From positions 45,277 to 109,276 of the forward strand of contig CAMBFG010000007.1 of assembly GCA_945865925.1 (NCBI GenBank): a stretch of 64,000 nt of DNA, written 5' to 3'. The stretch's first letter is position 1. Every line of letters starts with the position of its first letter. The notes below the pieces were generated by a model. That model made no database searches. It was given only the letters and a program-made list of their open reading frames with translations, and was not told where the DNA came from. Source of the stretch: Dehalococcoides mccartyi. Its GTDB lineage: Bacteria > Chloroflexota > Dehalococcoidia > UBA2979. Below are positions 51,718 to 59,815 of the stretch, piece after piece. The position numbers and the translations under genes were made by a program.

Positions 51718-51740
51718 TCCTCGACGACCGGGAGGCGCCG

Positions 51741-52328
51741 ATGTCGTCCGACCAGCCGTCCAGTGCCGGGCCCGGCCCGCGCTGGACCGGCGATGGATCG
51801 CTCACGCCTCGTGTACCTGCACCCGAAGACCATCCGGCGAGCCCTGCCCATCGAACATTGCGCGACGCGGCCGTCCCGACGAAGGCCTCCGGCGTCCGCA
51901 CCCTCGAAGTTGGTGGCGTGCCGAGGGTGCTGGCGAAGCCCGTGCGACGCTTCGCCGCGGCGCTGATCGACTTCCTCATCCGGTACATGCTGCTGCTGAT
52001 CGTCCTCGGCTTCGCGGGTACATCACCGAGCACGCTCTCCATCGAGGTGCTGCTTCCCGCGCAGATCCTGGCGCGCGGGTGGGACCTGATCTTTTTCACC
52101 CAGGGATGGACACCTGGATCTCGACTGCTGCGCATGCGGATCGTCCGTCTGGATGGCACAGCCCCAGGGCTGCGCTGGGGCATCATGCGTGCGGCTGGCG
52201 CGGTGCTCAGCGAGACACCGCTGTGGCTGGGTCACGTGTGGGCGTTCTGGGATCCGAAGTACCAGACCTGGCACGACCGGATCGCCGGCACCGTCGTCGT
52301 CGAGGTGCCGCGAGAGCCTCGCGATTAG
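51741..52328 (+). CDS. RDD-family membrane protein
   Basis: 195 residues, ATG with GGGAGG 6 bases upstream. The first 65 residues are Pro-, Ser- and Thr-rich and probably disordered. The remainder is the RDD domain: FAAALIDFLIRYMLLLIVLGF (first helix with the RD element), FFTQGWTPGSRLLRMRIVRLDG and a C-terminal YQTWHDRIAGTVVVEV. Function in the envelope unknown. It follows the SDR group by 23 bases. Confidence 0.85.
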   Translation: MSSDQPSSAGPGPRWTGDGSLTPRVPAPEDHPASPAHRTLRDAAVPTKASGVRTLEVGGVPRVLAKPVRRFAAALIDFLIRYMLLLIVLGFAGTSPSTLSIEVLLPAQILARGWDLIFFTQGWTPGSRLLRMRIVRLDGTAPGLRWGIMRAAGAVLSETPLWLGHVWAFWDPKYQTWHDRIAGTVVVEVPREPRD

Positions 52329-53107
52329 CGCGGCGCATCGATCGTCAGGCCGGGTGAGTCCATCTCGGTCACGTGCAAATCGAGTAGGAACGCCTCGGCC
52401 TGCGTGGCCGTGTCGGCGCTCACGCGCAGCGCGACAAGGACATTGCGCGACTGGTCGATCCAGAGATCGATGCGCACCGTCGGGACGCTCCGCAGCACGA
52501 CGAACGGGTTGATCTGCGGATCCGCAATCACCGCTGCAACCTGGTCCGGGCGGAGGGTGTACCGCCGGGCTGGGCCGGTCGTAATCGTTTCCTCCCCGTA
52601 CGGCATGTTCCCCAACTGCTGACGGAGCCCCGCCACCGCAGACGACTCAGCGGGTTCCAGGATCGCCTTCGCCGAAAGGTCCACGTTGCCACCGAAGTAG
52701 GCCCGGGCGGCCGGGAAGGGCTCTCCACCCTGACGCCATGGTGCTGCGCCGAGGCGGTTCCAGCGCTGATCGCCGATCCTGATCGTCTCGCGTGGCTCAA
52801 TGGCGACCGGGCTGACCGTGGTGACCACGCGTTCGCGGTCGGGAGTCACCCGGTCACCTTCTGCGTGCGCTCGGAGGACAACTGGCGCACCACGCAGGGC
52901 CTCCGGTGCTTGACTCTGGTCGAACAACGAGGACTCTGCGCGCAGGTCGGTTGTCCAGCGGTAGGACTTCAGCGTGCGCACTCCCAGCGGTTCGGTTGGT
53001 GACTTCGCCGTCTGCTGTCCCCAACACCCGATGAGCGACAGGGCAAGCGTCGAGCACAGCGCCACGAGGCCAAGCGTGCGGCGGCGCCTCGATCGAGCCG
53101 CGGTCAT
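52325..53107 (-). CDS. Secreted lipoprotein (LppX/LprG-like fold possible)
   Basis: 260 residues from ATG 53107. Basic n-region RSRRRR, hydrophobic core and lipobox LIGC with Cys28. The body (residues 40-260) is beta-rich with IDLWIDQSRNVLVALRVSAD and DLHVTEMDSPGLTIDAP, a layout reminiscent of LppX/LprAFG-type lipid-binding lipoproteins, but the match is tentative. It overlaps the upstream unknown gene by 4 bases. Confidence 0.7.
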   Translation of the reverse strand: MTAARSRRRRTLGLVALCSTLALSLIGCWGQQTAKSPTEPLGVRTLKSYRWTTDLRAESSLFDQSQAPEALRGAPVVLRAHAEGDRVTPDRERVVTTVSPVAIEPRETIRIGDQRWNRLGAAPWRQGGEPFPAARAYFGGNVDLSAKAILEPAESSAVAGLRQQLGNMPYGEETITTGPARRYTLRPDQVAAVIADPQINPFVVLRSVPTVRIDLWIDQSRNVLVALRVSADTATQAEAFLLDLHVTEMDSPGLTIDAPR

Positions 53108-54063
53108 CGCTGCTGTTCCCACGGCAGCGTCCGAGGCTGCAGCACCTGGCGCACTTGGCCGTCCGCCACGACCACGATCAGGTCGAGCAGCCCGTACGCC
53201 GCCGGGTTCATCCCCTTGAGCGAGGTCGTCACGAGCTCCTCTGACATGTGGGCGAGTGCGGCTACTACCACGAGCACGCTGAGGTCGCCGGGGCGCGCCT
53301 CGCGCTGCGCGACGGCGCGGGCGACGTGCGCGCGCAGCCCTCGGCGGACGGCGACGCCGTCGATCGGGTCGAATGCCTCCGGTGCGGTCAGCACGGTGAC
53401 GCCTGAGGGCGCTCCTTCTGGAAGACGAGAGACCGTCCACGTGTCATCGATCTCCACGTCGGACACCTCGAACGGCTCGAGGATGGCGGCGCGGTCCCGG
53501 ACACGCGTCAGGATGAGGTCGAGTTCGGCGCGCTCGGACGGCGTCCGGTGGATCGCGCGGGCGTCGAGGTGGAACGCGCCGCGTACGCCCTCGGAGAGTG
53601 CGAGCCACTCGGTGGAGAGGCCGCCCGTCACGGAGACGTACGCGCCTTCGGCGTCGATCTTCGCAAGTTTCACCGTCGCGGGCAGGCGCACCTCGCGCCG
53701 CTCGCCGGGAGCGAGCCCGCCGAGGCCGCTCGCCAGCAGCACGCGGAGCCGTGAGCGATGCGGCTCCCCTGCCGGTAGCGCGACCCGAGGCGGCACCCAG
53801 ACGACGTAGCCACCCGGCTCGGCGTGCGGGTCGCCCTCGATGTCGGAGGTGAGGAGATCGGCCAGGTCGGCGGCGCCAGACACGGGCCCTTCCGGCCACA
53901 GGCAGCCGGTGGTGACGCCGATCCGGCGCTCGCGCTGGATCAGGACGGCGTCGTGAGGCGTGGGGTCATCGTCGCTGACTCGGAAGGTGCGGAAGAAGCG
54001 TTCGGCCATCCACCCGGCCAGCAGGTGGACGGCAGCGGCCTCGGCGGGCGGGAGCGCAGGCAC
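53104..54063 (-). CDS. Protein of unknown function
   Basis: 319 residues, no recognised family, no signal peptide and no clear membrane segment. It looks like a soluble multi-domain protein with beta segments (VVWVPPRVALPAGEPHRSRLRVLLASG, VKLAKIDAEGAYVSV) and a C-terminal half-helix part (VLVVVAALAHMSEELVTTSLKGMNPAAYGLLDLIVVVADGQVRQVL). Joined to the lipoprotein by a 4-base overlap, so it may be its partner. Confidence 0.6.
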   Translation of the reverse strand: MPALPPAEAAAVHLLAGWMAERFFRTFRVSDDDPTPHDAVLIQRERRIGVTTGCLWPEGPVSGAADLADLLTSDIEGDPHAEPGGYVVWVPPRVALPAGEPHRSRLRVLLASGLGGLAPGERREVRLPATVKLAKIDAEGAYVSVTGGLSTEWLALSEGVRGAFHLDARAIHRTPSERAELDLILTRVRDRAAILEPFEVSDVEIDDTWTVSRLPEGAPSGVTVLTAPEAFDPIDGVAVRRGLRAHVARAVAQREARPGDLSVLVVVAALAHMSEELVTTSLKGMNPAAYGLLDLIVVVADGQVRQVLQPRTLPWEQQR

Positions 54064-54089
54064 GGTCTCTCCCTGCCGGACGGGGAGGG

Positions 54090-54515
54090 TTACTGCGCCT
54101 CCGCGCGCTCGCGTGCCAGCCGGGCGTCACGCCGCTGCAGGCTGGGGTTCAGCCCGTGGACGAGCACGTCCAGGATGACGAACAGGTTGATCACGCCGAA
54201 GAGCAGCACACCGGCCAACTTCAACGACGTCGCGAACGCCCCGCCATCGTTGCCGGTGCGCTGAAGCAGGATGACACCAAGGACCGCGGCGATCAGCAGC
54301 GCGAGCGTGATCACCACGCGGTCCCATCGCCGGACGAAGCGTGAGAGCACGGCGAGCGTGGCGGCGCCACCGGCCACATTGCCAGCGAGCGCACCGAGGA
54401 GCGGTGTGCCGTGGTGGTGTTCCAGACCGAAGGAGAGCACCAGCAGACTGAACAGCGCCGCCGGAGCGACGGTCGCGATCAGGATGCCGGGCACGTCAGA
54501 GCGCTTGAACCGCAT
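54090..54515 (-). CDS. Small polytopic membrane protein of unknown function
   Basis: 141 residues with four predicted hydrophobic helices: ILIATVAPAALFSLLVLSFGL, GTPLLGALAGNVAGGAATLAVL, VVITLALLIAAVLGVILL and KLAGVLLFGVINLFVILDVLVHGL. The C-terminal tail is basic. No family recognised. It is upstream of the two preceding genes on the same strand, 26 bases before the 319-residue protein. Confidence 0.6.
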   Translation of the reverse strand: MRFKRSDVPGILIATVAPAALFSLLVLSFGLEHHHGTPLLGALAGNVAGGAATLAVLSRFVRRWDRVVITLALLIAAVLGVILLQRTGNDGGAFATSLKLAGVLLFGVINLFVILDVLVHGLNPSLQRRDARLARERAEAQ

Positions 54516-54588
54516 TGCCTACCCCCTCAGCGCGTCCCATCTTGCCCGCCAGCGCTGCCCTCGGCAACCGTCCAGCGTTGTCTGCTCG

Positions 54589-55356
54589 TCAGATGTTCGA
54601 CCGCGACTGCCCCCCGTCCACGTTGAGCGTGGCCCCCACCACCCAGGAGGCGGCGGGAGACGCGAGGAACACCACCGCCCGCGCGATCTCCTCGACTGTT
54701 CCGAAGCGGCCTCCGGGGATGTTCTGGGCGACGAACGCGGCCATCCCCTCCGGGTCCTCGACCAGCCGGCGGCCCCACGAGCCACCCTCGAAGGCGACCG
54801 AGCCGGGGGCGACGTTGTTCACCCGGATGCCCTCCCGGATCCAGTCGAGCGCCAGCGCCTTCGTCATGGCGATCTGGGCCGACTTCGAGGCGTTGTACTG
54901 CGGCGGCCCGCCGGACTCCCGCCCGAAGATCGAGGAGATGTTCACTACCGCACCCTGACCGGACACGAGCAGGTGCGGCTTCGCGAGTTCCATCAGCCGC
55001 AACGGCGCAGTGACGTTGAGGTCGAACGACCGCCCGAAGTCCTCGACCGCCGTCCCGCCTCGCACCGTCGCGCCCGCGTTGTTCACCAGGACGTCGATGC
55101 CGCCAAAGGCCGCCACGGACCGCTCGATGACCGCCCTCGCGCCAACCTCAATCGTGAGGTCACTGGCCACCGTCTCGACTTGAGAATCTGGCGAGCCTGC
55201 GCGAAGGGCTCCCGCGGTCACCTCGAGGGCGTCGTTCGTGCGGGCGCAGATCAGGACGCGCGCGCCCTCCGCGAGGAACGCGGCGGCGATGGCGCGGCCG
55301 ATGCCGCGGCTGGCGCCCGTTACCACCACCGACCGTCCCGCCAGTCCGAGGTCCAT
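54589..55356 (-). CDS. Short-chain dehydrogenase/reductase
   Basis: 255 residues from ATG 55356. TGASRGIG, VNNAG, Ser in ISSIFG, YNASK and SWVVGATLNVDGG: a complete classical SDR. In this neighbourhood of crotonases and acyl-CoA genes it could be a 3-hydroxyacyl-CoA dehydrogenase or 3-ketoacyl reductase, but the sequence does not settle this. Divergent from the crotonase at 55477. Confidence 0.9.
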   Translation of the reverse strand: MDLGLAGRSVVVTGASRGIGRAIAAAFLAEGARVLICARTNDALEVTAGALRAGSPDSQVETVASDLTIEVGARAVIERSVAAFGGIDVLVNNAGATVRGGTAVEDFGRSFDLNVTAPLRLMELAKPHLLVSGQGAVVNISSIFGRESGGPPQYNASKSAQIAMTKALALDWIREGIRVNNVAPGSVAFEGGSWGRRLVEDPEGMAAFVAQNIPGGRFGTVEEIARAVVFLASPAASWVVGATLNVDGGQSRSNI

Positions 55357-55476
55357 GCCGTCTCCTTCGGGTGCACGCTTGATCCTGCGCGCCCCGCAGG
55401 ACGGCGTCCACCTCGCGTATGCAATGCGTGACACGGGCACCGACGGCGCAGAGTACCCTCCACCCAGGGAGCGCCC

Positions 55477-56235
55477 GTGTCCGTTTCACTCGCCTTCGAG
55501 GATTCCGTCGTCATCATCACGCTCGCCCCCGAGGCGGGGCGGCACAACCGCGCCAGCGTCGCGGCCCTGGGCGACGCTGCGAAGTACATCGCCGGGCGGC
55601 TGGATGGCCCGAACGCGTTGCGCGCGGTCGTGGTGACGGGCGATTTCGGCTGCGGGTGGACGGACGACGCGCTGGCGGAATCCGATGGCGTCCCCGGTGT
55701 CGAGGCGCTCGGGGCCGGTGTTCAGGCGCTTGCCGATATGCCTCAGCCGGTCGTCGCGGCGATCGCGGGCGTTTGCCACGGGCCCGGCCTCGAGATCGCC
55801 CTTGCCTGCGACATTCGCCTGGCGGCCACCACTGCCACGTTCGCCGCGCCCGAGACGGCGCTGGGCACACTCCCTCGCGCCGGGGGCACCCAGCGGCTCC
55901 CGCGTGCCGTTGGGCGCGCGCAGGCGCTGCGCCTGCTCCTGACCGGCGACACCATCGATGCCAAGGAGGCGTGCCGGATCGGCCTCGTCTCCTCCGTCCT
56001 GGCGCCGAGCGAGGTTGCGACCGAGGCGCGGGCACTCGCCGCCCGGATCGCGGGACGGGGCCCCATCGCGACGCGAATGGGCAAGGAAGCCGTCCAACGA
56101 GGCGCGGAAATGACGCTGGAGCAGGCGCTGCGCTACGAGACCGACCTGACCGTGCTGCTGCAGTCCACCGCCGACCGGGCCGAGGGCGTCCGGGCGTTCG
56201 CCGCCAAGCGCCCGCCTCGCTTCACGGGGCGGTAG
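55477..56235 (+). CDS. Enoyl-CoA hydratase/isomerase family protein (crotonase)
   Basis: 252 residues, GTG start. Hydratase-type active site with both glutamates (GPGLEIALACD and FAAPETALG) followed by GTLPRAGGTQRLPRAVG. The first oxyanion region is shortened (GDFGCGWTDDALA instead of AFSAGADL), so the first half is unusual. Ends VRAFAAKRPPRF. It starts a co-directional run of two small genes, a second crotonase, the Rieske-like protein and an acyl-CoA ligase. Confidence 0.87.
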   Translation: MSVSLAFEDSVVIITLAPEAGRHNRASVAALGDAAKYIAGRLDGPNALRAVVVTGDFGCGWTDDALAESDGVPGVEALGAGVQALADMPQPVVAAIAGVCHGPGLEIALACDIRLAATTATFAAPETALGTLPRAGGTQRLPRAVGRAQALRLLLTGDTIDAKEACRIGLVSSVLAPSEVATEARALAARIAGRGPIATRMGKEAVQRGAEMTLEQALRYETDLTVLLQSTADRAEGVRAFAAKRPPRFTGR

Positions 56236-56297
56236 TCTAATCAGTCGATGGCACTGGGCCGGACGCGAAGCGTGCCCGGCAGCGAGGGGGAACGCAC

Positions 56298-56549
56298 TTG
56301 AACGTCATCCTGAACTCTGACGAGGCACACGCTGTCCTGTCGCTCGTGAGCGCGCAGGTCCTCGACCACGTCGAACTGTCCGAGGCGGGCCGGAAGGCGA
56401 TCCGAGACTGGCGCCGCGCCCATGACATCGGTCGGGCCGGGCTGGACGACTTCACGGAGAGCATCAACGTCGCGATCGGCAACCACATCGACGAGCACAC
56501 CACTCGCATGATGCGGATCCGCGGCGCGATGAAGGTGAAGGGGATCTAG
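56298..56549 (+). CDS. Small protein of unknown function, member A of a tandem pair
   Basis: 83 residues from TTG 56298 (GAGGGGG upstream). Helical, acidic/basic mix: LNSDEAHAVLSLVSAQVLDHVELSEAGRKAIRDWRR, then DDFTESINVAIGNHIDEHTTRM. It aligns end to end with the next gene (E-x-H, Q-x-x-D-x-x-L, K-x-A-I-R-x-W, INxxI/V), so the two are paralogues. Stop and next ATG are adjacent, implying one transcript. No family recognised. Confidence 0.65.
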   Translation: MNVILNSDEAHAVLSLVSAQVLDHVELSEAGRKAIRDWRRAHDIGRAGLDDFTESINVAIGNHIDEHTTRMMRIRGAMKVKGI

Positions 56550-56789
56550 ATGAAGGTCGAATTCACCGTCGAAGAGATCCACTCGATGTTCCAGTCCGTC
56601 GTCGACCAGATCGTCGCGATCGACCTCGACAAGAAAGACCGTGCCGCGATTCGCCGCTGGGCTTCTGACGAGATGACCCCGGGCGACGTGCCCATGCGCC
56701 GCCTGTCCGACAAGATCAACGAGCAGGTCCAGCACGCCCACGACCGTTCCGAGGTGTCTCCGATCAAGAAGCCCGACTGGGCCGAGTAG
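56550..56789 (+). CDS. Small protein of unknown function, member B of a tandem pair
   Basis: 79 residues, ATG directly after the preceding TAG. Similar to its neighbour: EEIHSMFQSVVDQIVAIDLDKKDRAAIRRWASDEM and MRRLSDKINEQVQHAHDRSE. Both pieces look like short helical proteins, possibly a heterodimer. They lie between two crotonase genes and are probably co-transcribed with them. Function unknown. Confidence 0.65.
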   Translation: MKVEFTVEEIHSMFQSVVDQIVAIDLDKKDRAAIRRWASDEMTPGDVPMRRLSDKINEQVQHAHDRSEVSPIKKPDWAE

Positions 56790-56795
56790 CCCTCG

Positions 56796-57518
56796 ATGGC
56801 TGAGGCCGAAGCGCCCCTCGTCCGCGTTGTCCGTGAGGGCGATGTGGTCTGGCTCACGCTCGACCGACCGGAGCGGCTCAACGCCGTCTCGCTGGAGATG
56901 CGGGACGACCTCTGGAGCGCCCTCACCCTCCTCCGGGACGACCCCACCGTGCGTTGCGCCGTCCTCCATGGCGAAGGCCGCGCTTTCTCCGCCGGGGCCG
57001 ACATCACCGAGTTCGGCACGGCCCCCACGATCCTCGACGCGCGGGACGCGAGGCGGGCGCGCGACCTCTGGGGCGTGATGTCCACGCTCCCGGTGCCGCT
57101 GGTCGCCGCGATCCACGGCTTCGCCTACGGCGCCGGCCTGGAGATGTCGCTCTATTGCGACATCCGCATCGCCGCGGACGATGCCCGATTCGCGCTGCCC
57201 GAGGTCACCCTGGGCTACATCCCCTCGGCGGGCGGCACCCAGACGGCACCTCGCCACCTTCACCGGAGCGACGCTCTCCGCCTCGTGACGAGCGGCGACG
57301 CCCTGACCGCCACCGAGGCCTTCGAGGCCGGCCTCGTCCACGCCGTCGTCCCGACGGCTGCGCTGCTGGACACGGCCCGAACGTGGGCAGAACGGATCGC
57401 CGCCCGGCCAGCTGAGGCGACCCGAGCGGCGAAGCGTGCCATCCTCGAAGGCATCGACTTGCCACTGGCAGCCGGCCTGGCGCTGGAGCGCCGGCTGGCG
57501 GATGCGCTCAACTCTTGA
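56796..57518 (+). CDS. Enoyl-CoA hydratase/isomerase family protein (crotonase)
   Basis: 240 residues, ATG 56796, 6 bases after the preceding stop. Full hydratase motifs: AFSAGADITEFG, GFAYGAGLEMSLYCD and FALPEVTLGYIPSAGGTQTAPRHL, with both catalytic Glu positions present. Part of an acyl-CoA gene run. A trans-2-enoyl-CoA hydratase role is plausible. Confidence 0.9.
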   Translation: MAEAEAPLVRVVREGDVVWLTLDRPERLNAVSLEMRDDLWSALTLLRDDPTVRCAVLHGEGRAFSAGADITEFGTAPTILDARDARRARDLWGVMSTLPVPLVAAIHGFAYGAGLEMSLYCDIRIAADDARFALPEVTLGYIPSAGGTQTAPRHLHRSDALRLVTSGDALTATEAFEAGLVHAVVPTAALLDTARTWAERIAARPAEATRAAKRAILEGIDLPLAAGLALERRLADALNS

Positions 57519-57534
57519 GCATGGGGAGGCCATC

Positions 57535-58041
57535 GTGACGACGACCGCGGCAGGGCCAGTGGCTGAACGTCCGCGCCAGACCTTCCGGAAGTGGGTAGGC
57601 CCGGGTTCGCTGTTCCTGGTGACCTTCCTCGGCATCGGGGCAGTGGTCTGGGGGTACGTGAACCCGCCTGACGTCCGCGTCGTCCAGTTCGATGCCGGCC
57701 CGGTGTCGCAGTGGAAGGCCCAGCGGATCGTCGGCTTCCCGGAGCAGCGCATCTACGTGGTCGCCCTCGATGATGGCCGCCTGCGCGCCATCGACACCCG
57801 GGTGGAGTCGAGCGGCTGCGTGGCGCAGTGGAAGCCAGACGACGTCCGAGGCACGGCCGTCAACCCGGCTGGCCTGCCCGGAGTGTTCGAAGACGCCTGC
57901 GGTGGCGGCGTGTGGAGCATGATCGCCAACGCGATCAGCGGCTCGGCCGTGCCGCTCCGCACCCCCCTCGTGGATGCCCGTCCGGACACGGAGGGGCGCG
58001 AGGTGCGCATCTGGGTGGAGTTGGTGAACCCCGACCGGTAA
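57535..58041 (+). CDS. Membrane-anchored Rieske-fold protein without cluster ligands
   Basis: 168 residues from GTG 57535 (GGGGAGG upstream). One membrane helix (about 22-41), then a Rieske-like domain: RIYVVALDDGRLRAIDT, SSGCVAQW (cf. CTHLGC), FEDACGGGVW (cf. CPCHGS) and SGSAVPLRTP (cf. GPAPRPL). The disulphide cysteines (95, 122) are kept, while the four Fe-S ligands are replaced by Val90, Ser92, Asp120 and Gly123. The fold is inferred from motif order; an intact 2Fe-2S cluster is very unlikely. Confidence 0.7.
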   Translation: MTTTAAGPVAERPRQTFRKWVGPGSLFLVTFLGIGAVVWGYVNPPDVRVVQFDAGPVSQWKAQRIVGFPEQRIYVVALDDGRLRAIDTRVESSGCVAQWKPDDVRGTAVNPAGLPGVFEDACGGGVWSMIANAISGSAVPLRTPLVDARPDTEGREVRIWVELVNPDR

Positions 58042-58182
58042 TCGTCAGTCAAAGTGCGGCGGGTTGCGCTCAGACCTCAAGCGCTGGTACCAAGCCGAAG
58101 GCACGTGCAGCGGCTGGCTGCGCGGCTGGCGTCTGTCCGATGCCGTCCGTATGATGGCGCGGCTTCGAGGGGGATGGCTCGC

Positions 58183-59775
58183 ATGAACACTGCTGAGTTC
58201 CTGATGATCTCCGCGGCGATCGTCCCGGACCGCATTGCGGTCGCTGGGCCGAACGAGCGGCTGACGTACGCGGAACTGCAAACGCGCGCCAACCAACTGG
58301 CGAATGCGATGCAGGCGATGGGTATCGGCAAGGGGCAGAACGTCGGCGTCATGGCCGTCAACTGCACCGAATACGTCGAGATCTACTACGCCGCCGCCGC
58401 GGTCGGCGCCACGCTCGTACCGCTGAACTTCCGCGCCAAGGCGGAAGAGCTCACGTACATGGCGGACTCCACCGACGTCGCCCTCCTGTTCATCCAGGAG
58501 CGCTACTACTCGATCTATGAGTCCGTCCAGAACCAGCTCCCGAAGGTCAAGCGCGTCGTCGCTCTCGACTTCAAGAAGGACGGCATCCAGGACATCGCCT
58601 CCCTCCGCGCGAGCGGGGAGGACATCCCGGTCTTCGCTGACGTCGAGGAGTCCGACCCCACCCTCATCATCTTCACCTCGGGCACCACCTCGCTGCCTAA
58701 GGGCGTCGTGCTTTCCTACCAGGCACTGACTGCGCTGGTAGTGAACACCCAGTCGCCTGCGGACCCGAGTAACGATCAGGAAGTCGTGCTCGTCTCGGTG
58801 CCGTTCTTCCACATCGCCGGTGCCACCACCATGATGTCGGCGGTCTTCTCCGGGCGCCGCCTCGTCATCCTCCCGGCTTTCGACCCGCAGGCGTGGCTCT
58901 CGGCCGTCGAGAAGGAAGGCGTCACCCACGCCTTCGTCGTTCCGACCATGCTCAAGCGCCTCATGGAGGTCGACGACTTCGAGAAGTACGACCTCAAGAC
59001 GCTGCAACTGATCACCTACGGCGCCGCACCGATGCCATACGAAGTCGTCCGACGTGCCGTGGACGTCTTCGCGCCGTCCGCGAAGAACTCCAGGGGCGTC
59101 GGCCTGATGAACGCCTACGGTCAGACCGAGGCCACCGGCTCCATGACCTTCCTCGGCCCGGACGACCATCGCCTCGATGGCACGCCCGAGGAGAACGACA
59201 AGAAGTTGGAACGTCTCCGTTCCGTCGGTCGCACGATGGCAGACATCGATGTGGCCATCCTTGCTCCCGACGGTCGTCGCCAGCCGGCGAACGAGGAAGG
59301 CGAGATCTGTATCCGCGGCGACCGCGTGATGAAGGGCTACAACAAGCGCGACGACGACACTGAGTCGGCGCTGCGCGACGGGTGGCTGCACACCGGTGAT
59401 GTCGGCAAGATCGACGACGGCGGATACCTGTTCATCACGGGACGCCTGAAGGACATGATCATCCGCGGGGGCGAGAACATTGGCCCCGCCGAGATCGAGC
59501 AGGTACTAGAAGACCACCCCGGCGTTGCGGAGGCTGCCGTCATCGGCGTGCCGGACGTGGAGTGGGGCGAGATCGTGAAGGCCATCCTGGTGCCGGCGGG
59601 TGCGAGCCAGCCGAGCCCGGAAGACCTGACCGAGTACGTGAAGACGCGCCTGGCCTCCTACAAGGCCCCGGCGTATTACGAGTACGTGAAGGAACTGCCC
59701 CGGAACCATCTGGGCAAGATCCTGAAGACGGACCTGCGCAAGGATCACGGCACGGCCAGCGGCCTGAAGGCCTAA
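58183..59775 (+). CDS. Acyl-CoA synthetase / AMP-dependent ligase
   Basis: 530 residues from ATG 58183 (GAGGGGG 9 bases upstream; ATG 58174 is closer to the ribosome site and less likely). Adenylate-forming motifs: LIIFTSGTTSLPKGVVLS (P-loop), YGQTE, GDVGKIDDGGYLFITGRLKDMIIRGGENIGPAEIE and the catalytic Lys in LGKILKTDLRK. It activates a carboxylate as acyl-AMP and then acyl-CoA. Chain-length preference is unknown. Next to crotonases and ETF genes. Confidence 0.94.
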   Translation: MNTAEFLMISAAIVPDRIAVAGPNERLTYAELQTRANQLANAMQAMGIGKGQNVGVMAVNCTEYVEIYYAAAAVGATLVPLNFRAKAEELTYMADSTDVALLFIQERYYSIYESVQNQLPKVKRVVALDFKKDGIQDIASLRASGEDIPVFADVEESDPTLIIFTSGTTSLPKGVVLSYQALTALVVNTQSPADPSNDQEVVLVSVPFFHIAGATTMMSAVFSGRRLVILPAFDPQAWLSAVEKEGVTHAFVVPTMLKRLMEVDDFEKYDLKTLQLITYGAAPMPYEVVRRAVDVFAPSAKNSRGVGLMNAYGQTEATGSMTFLGPDDHRLDGTPEENDKKLERLRSVGRTMADIDVAILAPDGRRQPANEEGEICIRGDRVMKGYNKRDDDTESALRDGWLHTGDVGKIDDGGYLFITGRLKDMIIRGGENIGPAEIEQVLEDHPGVAEAAVIGVPDVEWGEIVKAILVPAGASQPSPEDLTEYVKTRLASYKAPAYYEYVKELPRNHLGKILKTDLRKDHGTASGLKA

Positions 59776-59815
59776 CCCCGAACCAGTTCCTGCCGGAGAG
59801 CATGAGGGAGCAGTC

